From Anthonomus grandis grandis (taxonomy: Eukaryota > Arthropoda > Insecta > Coleoptera > Curculionidae), in contig NC_065550.1 in assembly GCF_022605725.1 (NCBI RefSeq), positions 10,044,001 to 10,108,000 on the forward strand: a stretch of 64,000 nucleotides of DNA, in the 5' to 3' direction. How positions within the stretch are numbered: the stretch's first letter is position 1; each line of letters begins with the position of its first letter. Both the position numbers and the translations under genes were made by a program. Positions 35,788-46,876 of the stretch are shown here, piece after piece. Under the pieces are notes generated by a model. That model saw only the letters and a list, made by a program, of their open reading frames with translations, made no database searches and had not been told where the DNA came from.

Positions 35788-35914
35788 CACCCCGAATAAC
35801 ATATGGTATTATTTGTGCCAGCATATTCTGTTTTATTAGCCCATTTGAAGTAAAATAGCACTCGTTGACATATGCTTGATCTATTCGAAAACCGGAATGG
35901 ATCAAGTGTTTGGA
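35788..35914 (-). pseudogene. 5' half of unidentified ORF interrupted by the transposon
   Basis: Minus-strand frame from about 35914 reads LIHSGFRIDQAYVNECYF and continues to the transposon target TA. Beyond the transposon the same frame resumes at 33006 and runs to a stop near 32806, so removing the insert would leave one open frame of a little over 100 codons. The frame is preceded by AAATTAG, a possible splice acceptor. I do not recognise the product; a retroelement or virus-derived origin is possible. Confidence 0.4.
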
Positions 35915-35980
35915 CTAATTTTACCAATTTTTAAAGAAAATATATCTCCTTAAGATTCAACTAATTCATTTCTTATTTAG

Positions 35981-36130
35981 ATTTTATTGCAAACAAAAGC
36001 AACTTTGGAAAAATTTACCAAACACTTTGGACTATGCTACAAAATATCAAATTGAATTTGCGAGGTGCCAAGCATTACATTTGTATCTACAAATAAAAAC
36101 TTTTTCTAAAGACCTGTATTACACAATTAG
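35981..36130 (+). other. possible orphan exon, product unknown
   Basis: 150 bp open in one frame between a plausible acceptor (CTTATTTAG) and a strong donor (GTAAGT). It would encode 49 full codons starting FYCKQKQLWKNLPNTLDY. The next acceptor (ACCTAG, 36191) leads to an early stop in the matching phase. No homologue recognised. It may belong to a decayed or partial gene. Confidence 0.25.
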
Positions 36131-39100
36131 GTAAGTTTAAATTTTTTAAATAATTGAACAATTTATTCAGTATTTTGTTTATTATTACCTAGATTTTGAC
36201 TACTTTACTAAAGATAATAAATTATTGTTTGACACAAAATGTATACAAAAATCTAACAAGCCGCCCTCAAGCGCCAAGATTCAAAGCGCCCGAGTTTTCA
36301 GGGCGTATTATGCAAAACCGGCACGCTGCTTACGCAACAACTACTGGCACACGCCTTTGGCAAAATTCTCAGGTTCACTGCGACCGACGCGACGGTGCCG
36401 CCATCCCATTGTCGGGTAAATTTTAGGGTACGTCCATAAGGTTGCGCATTTTCCCAAATATTCAATCAACGCTACTAGGCAGTTGGGTAATTACCGCTAA
36501 TGTTGATGACAACTTTGACAGTAGATTGATGACGTCACTTCTTAAAAACCAACACCAGTGCTGCTAGATGTAACATAATTATCGAATTGTAACATAATTT
36601 ATCCTTAAAATTTAACTGAAATATTACTTGTACCATATTCGATAATTGTAACATAATTTCACTAGAAAATAATTCAAAACGTTAAAAAACATTTCAAACT
36701 TAATAAACTACCAAGAGAGTTTATGATTTTTACCGTAACGTGAGTTATATTATTGGCAAAATGTATATATGTATACCATCTAGGCATCTACCCATTATAT
36801 TTCCGCCCTACTAGCTATTTTTCAATTATTTATCCGAACTCCAAACCGATAAAGCCATCTCTGGGGCAAGTTCAAGACGAAATCAATCAAATCCAAATCT
36901 TTAAACGGCGCTCGACGTGGGCTCCGCCGGTAACGAGTTGTGGGAATCACCGAACAGAAGGTCAAATAAAAATGAAATCATACATAGCCTACGGTAGAGA
37001 GCTATTACTTTTTCACTGTGTGTGTAACTGGTAATATTATAATTGAAACGTGTAAAATGAACGCTGCAACTACGTCAAAATATTCTTATTCGGACTCGGA
37101 ATCTGAAGCAAACATCAATAGGAAACGTTTTAAAAACATGCAAAGACGGGAAACTAGATCTCAGCAATACAGGGTAGAATGGGAAAATCTTTTTAAGGCG
37201 TGGTTAAAACCTGTTAAAGGTAAGTGTTATATTTCCATTATGCAGGATGTTAATTTAGTATATTAGGTACAATTAATTTGACAGATGAATCTTTAGGTTA
37301 TTTTAATACAAGTTTAGATAAACATGTGTCCGCAACGGCGGTTTGTTTACGAGATGCAGGGTGTTAATCTTCAAAACAATTGGTTTTTCGGGAATATCCT
37401 AATACGCTTTATCTAATTCTGTCATAATTTGGCGGTGTATAGTTTATACTAGTGAGGTGTTAATTTAGCCTTAGCTTGATTAAATTTATCAGATGCGGCG
37501 TCGTGAGCGGTATACCTAAACGAATATTTTTGCTTAGAAAAATAATCGTAACTGACTTTTATATATAGATTTTTTATTTTCTTTAGATAAATTTATCAAA
37601 ATAATAAAAAACAGAATAAATAAAATAAATAAATAAATTCGGTGGCTTAATATTACATAAATTATGTAATTAATAATTGGTGGGACTGTGGGATACTCCT
37701 TGATTTATTTGGTATTTATTGTGTTTTAGATAATCCTCTACGGGCAAGGTGCATTGCATGTAACACTGATTTCCAAGCTGATATTACAGTCATCAAAAAT
37801 CACGGCAAAGGCGTTAAACACATGAAGCTTGTAAAGGGACTGGCATCAAATCAACCTAAAATCGATTTTTCATTTTTTAAAAAGAATGAGGCTCAAGATC
37901 AAGTTTCCCAAGCAGAAATCAAAGTAGCCGCTTTTATTTCTGAGCATAACTTATCTATGAAACTGTCAGATCATTTAGTGCCCCTTATGAAAAATATGTT
38001 TCCTGACTCCAGAATTGCCAAAGACGTGCAAATGGGAAGAACCAAATGTACCGGCATTATTAAAAACGTTTTGGGGAAATGTTGTTTTAAAGAGCTTGTA
38101 GAAGAGCTAAGGCATACAAGGTTTAGTTTTTTAATAGACGAATCTACAGATATAAGCAGCGTAAAAAATATGTGTGTTTGCATGCGGTACTTTTCTTCAA
38201 AATATCAAAAAGTTGTAACTAGATTTTTTAGTTTAGTGCAATGTTTTTCTGGCAAAAATGCTGATGAAACAAATACTGGTGCTACGGCTGAAGTAATATA
38301 CAACAAGTTTATGCTAATGCTGTATTTACATCATCCGGGTTACCCTTAGAAAATATCATAGGCTTTGGTTCGGACGGCTGCAACACAATGTTTGGGTCAA
38401 AAAATTCTGTTATTACTCGATTAGAACTTAACTTTCCTGGAATAGTTATTCAAAAATGTACATGTCATTCTCTCCATTTATGCGCCAGTGAAGCATGTAA
38501 AGTTCTTCCACGGCACTGTAAAGACTTAGCTAGAAATATTTTTAGTTTTTTTAAACACAGTAGCAAAAGGCAAGCTCAGCTTTTAGAATTCCTAGAATTT
38601 TGTCAAGTTAAGCCTCACAAAATTTTGCGGCCTTCGCAGACTAGGTGGCTTTCATTGCTCATGGTAGTTAACAGAATTATTGAACAGTGGGATCCATTAC
38701 AGCTATATTTTACCCAGCACTGATTGGACATAGACTACTAGCATCCGAAACCATAGCCAATAGGTTAGGTGACAGTGAAACTAAACTTTTTTTTATTTTC
38801 TCCAATGGATTCTTCCAAAATTTGTCAGATTAAACACTTATTTTCAAAACGAACAAGTAGTTATAACAATAGTTTATACTAAAATGTGCGAAACTTTTTA
38901 ATTTTTTTTGTTGACCTTTTTAAAACCCAATTATGTCCATCAAACAGAATTACAAAACATAGATCCATCTAACGATAAATATTTTATAGAGTTAAACCAA
39001 GTATATCTTGGTATTAAGGTAATGGAAAATATTAATAAACTAAATCAGCAACAACAAGATGACTTCCTCATCCGATGTCGTCAATTTTGAATAGTATATG

Positions 39101-39785
39101 CTATGGAGATAAAAAAAGGTTTAATTTCAATGATAGTATTTTATCTAACTTAGCTATATTTGATAAGAATTATTGTAAGCCAAGACCTCAGTCTCTTATA
39201 GGGGTAATAAACTTACTACCTAGAATTATAGATCCTCAAGATACCGACAAAAAAACGAAAAATTGATGACCAGTGGAGGCTATATTGTCAGTGCCTAAAT
39301 GAGTTTGATGAGGATATTAAAAATGAAAATAACATTGACAAATATTGGTATAAAATATCTATAAAGAAAGACCTTTTAGACTCCAAACCATATGCAGATT
39401 TAGTTTGGATATCCTTATTTTACCCCATTCCAATGCAGATTGTTAACGGGTTTTTTCTAAGGTGAATCGCATTAAAACTGATACGCGTAATAGTTTGTGC
39501 ACTAAAACCACGAACTTAAAAATATACCTGGACTGCCAATGCATATGGCCATCATAACCAAAAATGACCACTACCTGGTGGCCGCCATTTTTATAGTGGT
39601 TGTGTCCTTTTGATGTTGGTCACTCTGAATTTTTAGTGTTGCCAACAAAAAATATAGGGTAATGAAGTTGACGACGCTGACGTTTGACATGGGATCTGTC
39701 ACGAAGATAATGTAGTCGTGACTCGTGTACTTTCTTCACTTTCTTAAATTGAATAAAAAAAAAATTCTTGTGAAGTTCGAAAATT

Positions 39786-42700
39786 ATGAAGTGTTTTGTG
39801 CCTAATTGTAGGAACTCCACTAAGTTGTGTGGAAGCGCCGTATCTTATCATCTGTAAGTATAATTTAATTTTATATATTATAATCATGTCTGTTAATCTT
39901 TAAGTAATCGCCTGCTCATTAAAAAGCCAATTTTTAGGTATTTTTAGAGGCTTTTATTTAGTTGGATACATTATTATGATATTGTTTAATACAGACAGTA
40001 ATCTAGGTAGTTGAATAAAATGAAAATTGAAAACAAAAATTGGTTTAAAAAAACTAAATAAAATTGAAAATACTTTTAATATTATAGTACTACAAATTAT
40101 AAATCAAGGGCTAAAATAATTCAGTTGTTTGTTTCAACTAAGTAAGCAAATTTCGGATTTAAGCAACAAAAGTAATCAATGACAAAAATGTTCCTCTTAA
40201 TTCAGGTCCTATTTAGTTAAAATTAGTCCATCCTCACTTAAAAAAAAAATCTCTTATGCATTTCCATTTTCATCCAGCTACTACCAATTTTTTTTAAAAA
40301 ACCTAAATATTTTCTTAGTGTTTGTTGTGTTTAGTATTACATCTGACCGAGCATCTGACTTTCATTTTTCCTCTTTCATTCTTTATGTAATTTGTACAAT
40401 ATTACTTATATCTATAATCCAGTTTTTTCCATAGTACAGATGTAGACACACTTTTTAATTTTAATTGCAAAAATATTGTCTTGCAATTATGATTTATTAT
40501 ATAAATGTATCTATAGATTTCCAAAAGATGAGCAACTTAGAAACCAATGGTTGACAGTAATTGGCAGAAAGGACACCACCAGTAATCTTGCTTACCAGAG
40601 AGTGTGCTCTGATCATTTCTTAATAAATGATTACAAACCTATTAAGAAAAAGAGGATACTGAAAATAGGTACCATTCCATCAAAAAATCTAATCAATATT
40701 AAAACTCGCATGAACACTGAAGATTGTATCACTGAATTTATGAAAAGACATTATGTTAGTAATTTTGAGGACATTCCAAAAGAAAACTGGCCAGATTCAG
40801 ATACAAATGCTGTATGCTTGGGAATACAAAAAGGTGGTGAATCTGAAGTAAAACCCAATAGGTAAATTATACAATACTAATTTAAAAAAAAAACTATTAC
40901 AATGCTTATTTGCTTTTTAATATTAGATTAAAACGCCCATACTACTGCATTTTGGAAAAAAGCCCTTGTAGAAGTACAGTGTCTGATTCTTCTAGTACTG
41001 CTTCAGTAACATCTTCTGCAAAATTTAAATTTGTAAAAGCTCTCCATAATTATAGGTAAGTGCATTTATATTTGGAAGTAAATTAATTGAAAATGTAAGC
41101 AAAGGAACATTTTTAGTTTGATGTCGTATGTACATCTACAATGTGTTTAATTTATCTTGATAACATTTCGATTCTCTGCAACTTTTTTGTTTTTAAAGTT
41201 ATTAAGGTAAAATAAAAACTAGAATGAATGGTAGCCAAGTTTTTTCTAAGTATTTGGTGAAACAAATGACAACTTTTTGACTTAAAAGTCTTATATCTAT
41301 TAAAATGCAAAACACTTTATATTTTCATCCACCTGTTTGTGATTTATTGGAAAACTTATGGACCTTCATTTTTGGGTGCTCTAACTGACATTGACGTAAA
41401 TAATGTTGTTTGTTAAGTTGTTGTAATAACTTTTATCATTAAGATGGTATTTAGCAAGTTTAGCATCTGTAAAAAAAGTAATATGCCTTAAGCATCTTGT
41501 GGATTAAAATATAAAGACTGGTATGTCATTATAAACAGAAAAACATATTCTAATAAATGCACATATAATATATAGGGGCCATTTAAAAAAACATAGGTTG
41601 GTTTTATATGTCAAAAAGTTGTTAGTGTGCTGTTTGAGTAATAACTTGGAAAAAACTCGGCTACCAACTATCTACTCTGCTTGTTTTGGAATAAAATTCA
41701 GAATGAGATGAAAATTACTAAAAGGAAGAAAATTACAGTGGGTGGATCAAAATGTTGATTAAGATAAAGTGAACACTTGATACTAATATTAATGGATACA
41801 TTTACAATTTTTCAGTTTAACACCAGAACATGACAAAAAGGAAATAATAGTCTTAAGGAAAAATATAAAGACTTTAAAAGCAAGATATCAAGTCGTTAGA
41901 AGAACAAATAAAAGATGCAAGCTGGCCATCAAGTCACTTAAACAAGTTGTCTTAATTTTAAAAAAAAAATTTCATTAACGAATAATGCCATTGAGGTCTT
42001 GGAATCAACATTTTCAAGTGTGTCATTTCAATTGATGAAAAGAATTATTGAAAATAGTTCTAGAAAGAATAAGAAAAAAAAAGTTACTAGAACAAAGTAC
42101 CCTGAGGTGTTAAGAAGTTTTGCTATGACTCTCCAGTTTTACAGTTCTAAGGCATATAATTATGTAAGAAAAACTTTTGACTTGGTTTTGCCAGCACCTT
42201 CCACAATTAGATCTTGGTCAGCAAAGGTGGATTGTACCCCAGGATTTACGCAACCTTCCCTTATTGCTTTAAAAATTGCATCAAACTCATTTCAATCAAA
42301 AAATTGTGTTCCTCTATTAGGGTGCTTAATGATGGATGAAATGTCTATAAAAAAAGAAATCTCTTTGCAAAGACATACTCAAAGAATTTGGGGCTATGTT
42401 GATATAGGAGCTAGTATGTCTAATGATGATCAGGAAGAAGCATCACAAGCTTTAGTTCTGATGGTGGTTGGGGTAAATTACCATATTAAAATACCTATTG
42501 GGTATTTTTTCATTAATGGGTTAAGTGGAGATGAAAAAGCCAACCTGATTAAAGAAGCTTTACACCAAATAGGTAAAACAGGCATCAGAATTCTTGCTAT
42601 TACATGTGATGGGCCACAGGTTCATTTTAAAATGATGGAGAAACTTGGCTGTAGTGTGAAAAATCCTAATAGCTTAAAAATATATTTTGAAAACCCTATA

Positions 42701-44332
42701 GATCATTCCCCAGTTTATATAATTTTTGATGTATGTCACATGTTGAAGTTAATCCGCAACAATTGGGCAATGAGCAAAACTTGGACAGATAAGGATGGAA
42801 AAGAAATAAAATGGGAATATATTACAAGATTATATGAACTACAAGAAGAAAAGGGGCTCTACCTAGCAAATAAATTACGAAAGAAACACATAGAGTGGAA
42901 AAAAGCAATAATGAAGGTAAGCTCTGGACTGAAGAGTGTTTCACATTTGTCAAATAAAATCTTAATTATCTTTCTTATGTATCCTGATATTGCACAGTAC
43001 CCTCATCCAAAAAACTATATGCATCACTAAAATTTTGGTTCCATTTAAAAGTAATTTATTTTGGAAATTTATGTCTATTTTTTTCTGTTTGAGAGTTTGT
43101 TCTTTAGGAATTAAAGCATTTTGATACAAATAAAAAAATTGCTTCAAAAATTCCTGGGTGCAAGAAAAGAATACGTACATGTTAAAAAAAATGAGAACAT
43201 TCTGTGGGGCATATCAGTGAAAATAAATTATTGTAGTCATATGCTAAGTAAGTTCCATGTTTGATTCAAATTTTTTCATCTTTCTACTTCTTTTTTTTAT
43301 TAAGATAGACGCTGTCAAACCACCACGTTTTTTCATTAATTTGCACAGGTTTTTAATACTGAAAAAATAAAGTACAATGTGAAACTTTATGCCAAAGTTA
43401 TGTGAGCATTCTAGCTCAGTCTAAAAGGGGATGTTAATTGATAGAATAAATATACACTTGGAAAATAAACTAGGCGTTTTAGTGATTATGACGTTCTGTG
43501 GTTCTCTGTATGAAACTATTCATATAGAGAACCTGTGTTAAATCTATTCTTTTTTGTTTAGTCCTAATTGTATAGATTTTCGCATTTTGAGTATTCGAAA
43601 AATATGCAAGTCGTAACATATAAGTTCAGCCAAGACCATTTAGAACTATTTTTTAATGGAATTAGGTAAGAAATATTTTTTAGTCATTTATGAATTTCTT
43701 TTTATTTGTGGCTTTTAGATCAAGAAATGGACCTAATAACAACCCTAGTTGTTTAGTTTTATCATATATATAGAAGAATGCTCATACATATTAACATAAA
43801 ACATGATACTGGAAACTGTTTGATACTAGATAATACCAACATCTTACCTGTATTGCCAGAGAATATAAAGGAGATCAGTGAAGTGTTTGTTGAGAGAAAC
43901 AGAGATGAAAGAGTCTACAATATAGAGGAAGAGGAAAAACTAATATTACCTACAAATTTTGATGAATTTTCTGATAATCTAATTGCATACATATCAGGAT
44001 TTGTTGTTGCAAAGTTAAAAAAAATAATTACTTGCTTAACTTGTATTAATGCTCTGGTTTCATGTGAAGATGAGCAAAACACCTATTTTAACTTTATTGC
44101 CAGGAAAACTAGAGGTGGACTTTCTTACCCTTCTAATAGTGTTTTATATATTTGCAGAAGGATTGAAAGAAAGATTCAGAATGCGATGAAACTTACTGGA
44201 AGGCTTTTACCAAAGGATATTTTAATTAACTTATTAATGAAGGAATCGCCAAACTTTTTATTAAATCCAAATTTATTTCCAACTTTGGCAGACCATGTAT
44301 TTGATCATGCAGTATACGAAGTATTGTCATGA
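39786..44332 (+). pseudogene. P-element/THAP9-like transposase, multi-exon, frameshifted
   Basis: Exons by eye: 39786-39853, 40517-40861, 40927-41055, 41816-about 43030, about 43580-43665, 43719-44332. Exons 1 and 2 form a THAP zinc finger: MKCFVPNC (first Cys pair), LRNQWLTVIGR, RVCSDHF (Cys, His) and IGTIPS at the AVPTIF position. A coiled-coil-like stretch follows (41850-41960). The P-transposase core follows with LMMDEMSIKKEISL, then AITCDGPQVHFKMM and FDVCHMLKLIRNN. The C-terminal part has YKFSQDHLELFFNGIR spliced to SRNGPNNNPS, then LIAYISGFVVAKLKK and GGLSYPSNSVLYICR. Breaks: a shift at the A-run near 41960, a stop near 43770, and probable loss between 43030 and 43580. Inactive. Confidence 0.85.
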
Positions 44333-45929
44333 AAAAAAATTAATTAATTCTATTATTAAAACTTATAGTTCTATAAGAATTAACAGTATTGCGAATCATA
44401 TCAATGAAACAATTTCGGGAGATAAAATCAGAAAGAGATTGTCAAAACTGGTATTATTTAGACACCAATGATACTATGAATTTTAATTATGAATAAAAGA
44501 GACAAAAGATATATTACACAAATGATAAATATTAACAGTATTTATTTGTAAAATACTTTGTAAAAGAATTTTGTAGGTATATTTTTGTCCAGAGAGAAAA
44601 AGGTTTTAACTTATTATTTCCTTATCAGCAGCTAAACTTTTATTTTAACCAAAATACACTTCTTAAAAAGGTGCCTTAATTTTAAAAAGCCTTAATTTTA
44701 TATCTTCAACATATGACCGCAAGGTAGTTGAGTGTTTACTCCAGAGACTATAATATTCATTAGGTCGCAAAACTAGTTGCCATGTAGATAAAATTGCCAA
44801 ATAAAAATTTTGAAACATCTAGATTTTTTCCTTATACCTCTCCCCTATCCCTTCTAGTTGTTTAAAACATTTACCCATAGAGCTTCTCTGTCACGATCTC
44901 CTAAATTAGGCACTAATTTTACCTTTTAAAATTTCATTCAAATAGCAAAACTTATTTTATATTGTGTTTTGGTATTGGAACAAGAAAGTGCATTCTTTTT
45001 ATTTACATCATTTCATGTCTTATTCATCATCTTCATTGCATTGTTATAAACCATATTCTAAATTAAAGCATATGTGCCAAAGATTAGAATTGTTGAAAAG
45101 GATATAAGAAAAACCAAATAATGGGTTTTCAATAACGTTTGTTTTCTACTAAGTTTATTGATTAAACAAGCAAACGTTTAAATGAAAACTACCATTTCCA
45201 TGGTATTAGGATAAGTAAAATTCAAGAGAACAATAAAAAACACTTTAAAGAGCATGCATGTAGCCCATTGGAACATATATGTGTGAACATACATACATTT
45301 GTTACCATACATATTATACCAAATTATTGTTCTGCTCTGTTGTGCACCCAGACTTTCATTATTATTCATGTGTTTGGCGCCCCCATTACAATATTCAAGC
45401 TATTGGAAGAGTGCAGCATAAGTTCTTACAATATATTTCATTTAAGGAACATAAGGCTGTAGATGACATTAACTTGTTGAGCTGTAACCCTAGTTGACGG
45501 AAAGGATTAGTATTCATGCACCATCTCATTTTTAATTCTTAGATTTATAAAAATTTTATAAAGGACTTGACCCGTGGATTAAAATAAATAAATATTTTTC
45601 AGATGAATGAATGACAAAATATGAAGATAATACAATTTCTTTTTGTAATAAGTACATAGTAAAATAATATAGGTATATGCTAACTACTTAGAAAATAATG
45701 AATATTTTTAAAATTTATTGTCTCTTTAAGGATGTATTTGACCACAATAATAAGTAAATTCATTCATCCTAGACTTTACTAATTCCGTTAAGGTACTCAT
45801 TTAGGGTGAAGAATACTTTCCATCACAATTTTAAAGATATTCTTAAACAAATACAAGAACTATCTTAAATTCTTTCGCAACTTTTTATTTTGTTTGTGTA
45901 AACATAACCTCCAAAACTTTAATTGCTTC
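44333..45929. other. non-coding right part of the P-like element
   Basis: AT-rich sequence between the transposase and the right terminal repeat. No gene was recognised. Confidence 0.45.
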
Positions 45930-46488
45930 GTTTTTCTACAATTGGCACCGCTAAAATTTATCAGGGTGACCAACATCGAAAGGACACAATCACGCATAAT
46001 GGCGGCCACCTAGTAGTGGTCATTTACTTTCCATTGCATTGGCAGTCCAGGTATATTTTTAAGTTCGTGACTAAAACTATAAATGCACTACTTTTATCAT
46101 CACAGCGCGTTAATGGTGAATGCTATAATTTTGATGTTACTCAAAAAATGGCAAAGTCTATGATATCAAATATAATATATAAGAAGGATGATGAAGAAGA
46201 TATTAATATTTCATTTGAATAATAACTTTTGTAAACATTTTTTCTTGTACCTAATTTCTGGTTTAAATTTCATACATAATATCAAAATATATAGGTTAAG
46301 TTTATATTTGTTGGGGTTTTATTTAATGCTAACTGTTTTTTACTAACGACGCAATTTTTTTATTTCCATTCCTCAATACTCTCTCTTAGAAAATTAAGTT
46401 CCGGATTGTAACATATTTTTCGAGAAAATCTGATAATTTTGACAACGTCGCTCGATAATTTCATACGTCTGGCAGCACTGACCAACAC

Positions 46489-46876
46489 TAAACGTTTTGG
46501 TAAATACCAATCGGAAATTGGTAAAAACCAAAACGCTTTGGTTATTCGCCTAAAATCGGTTATTGTTTGGGTTTTCCGATTGACATTTAGGTGATGTCCT
46601 ATGTCATATATTTAAAAAAAAAACTCATTTCTCAGAATCATTACATTTATTTTATAGTAATAGAACTTGCCGCGATTACTCTAATATTTGCGTGATATAT
46701 ATACATATTTTATAAGAATATATATTTCGCAAAATTTCAATATTTAAACTGCGGCTGCTACTTAGACTTGACCGCATATAGTTTTAGTTTCAAGAGGTTA
46801 TCTTTTCTAGCATACCTTTTTCCTCTTGTGTTTTTTTCAGTTCCTTTTTTGCCTGTTTTTTTTTTCAAAATCAAAA
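46489..46876. promoter_or_regulatory. probable promoter/5' UTR region of Gclm, with a palindrome
   Basis: 388 bp between the hAT end and the Gclm ATG. ACGTTTTGGT and ACCAAAACG near 46492-46535 form a nested palindrome together with ACCAATCGGAAATTGGT. No confident TATA box or antioxidant response element was found. Confidence 0.35.

Larger units (their letters stand above)
39509..46069 (+). mobile_element. P/THAP9-like transposon nested in the hAT
   Basis: 6561-bp element flanked by a perfect 8-bp duplication ACTAAAAC (39501-39508 and 46070-46077), the size made by P elements. Ends begin CACGAACTTAAAAATATACC with a perfect 35-bp inverted repeat, and similarity continues imperfectly to about 135 bp (including GTGGCCGCCAT). 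It encodes an intron-containing THAP9/P-type transposase (39786-44332). A long non-coding right part (44333-45930) was not identified. Confidence 0.9.
37057..46222 (+). pseudogene. hAT transposase with BED-like zinc finger, broken
   Basis: Exon 1 37057-37219 (ATG; polar, basic start), GT-AG intron 37220-37729, exon 2 from 37730. The junction builds a BED-like finger: ARCIACNTDFQ with later His residues in KNHGKGVKH. The hAT catalytic domain follows: FLIDESTDISSVKNMCVCMR (first acidic block) and, after a one-base shift near 38330, FGSDGCNTMFGSKNSV and CTCHSLHLCASEACK, and PSQTRWLSLL. More decayed frames at 38908-39463 include DDQWRLYCQCL. The frame is then split by the P-like element at 39508 and resumes after it at about 46100 with RVNGECYNFDVTQKMAKSM, ending at 46222. 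Inactive. Confidence 0.82.
36556..46480 (+). mobile_element. hAT transposon carrying a nested P-like element
   Basis: Ends are CAGTGCTGCTAGATG on the left and the inverted CAGTGCTGCCAGACG on the right. The 8-bp target duplication ACCAACAC is perfect at 36548-36555 and 46481-46488, as expected for hAT elements. The hAT itself is about 3.36 kb once the nested element (39509-46069 plus its duplication) is subtracted. It sits 396 bp upstream of the Gclm start codon. Confidence 0.88.
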
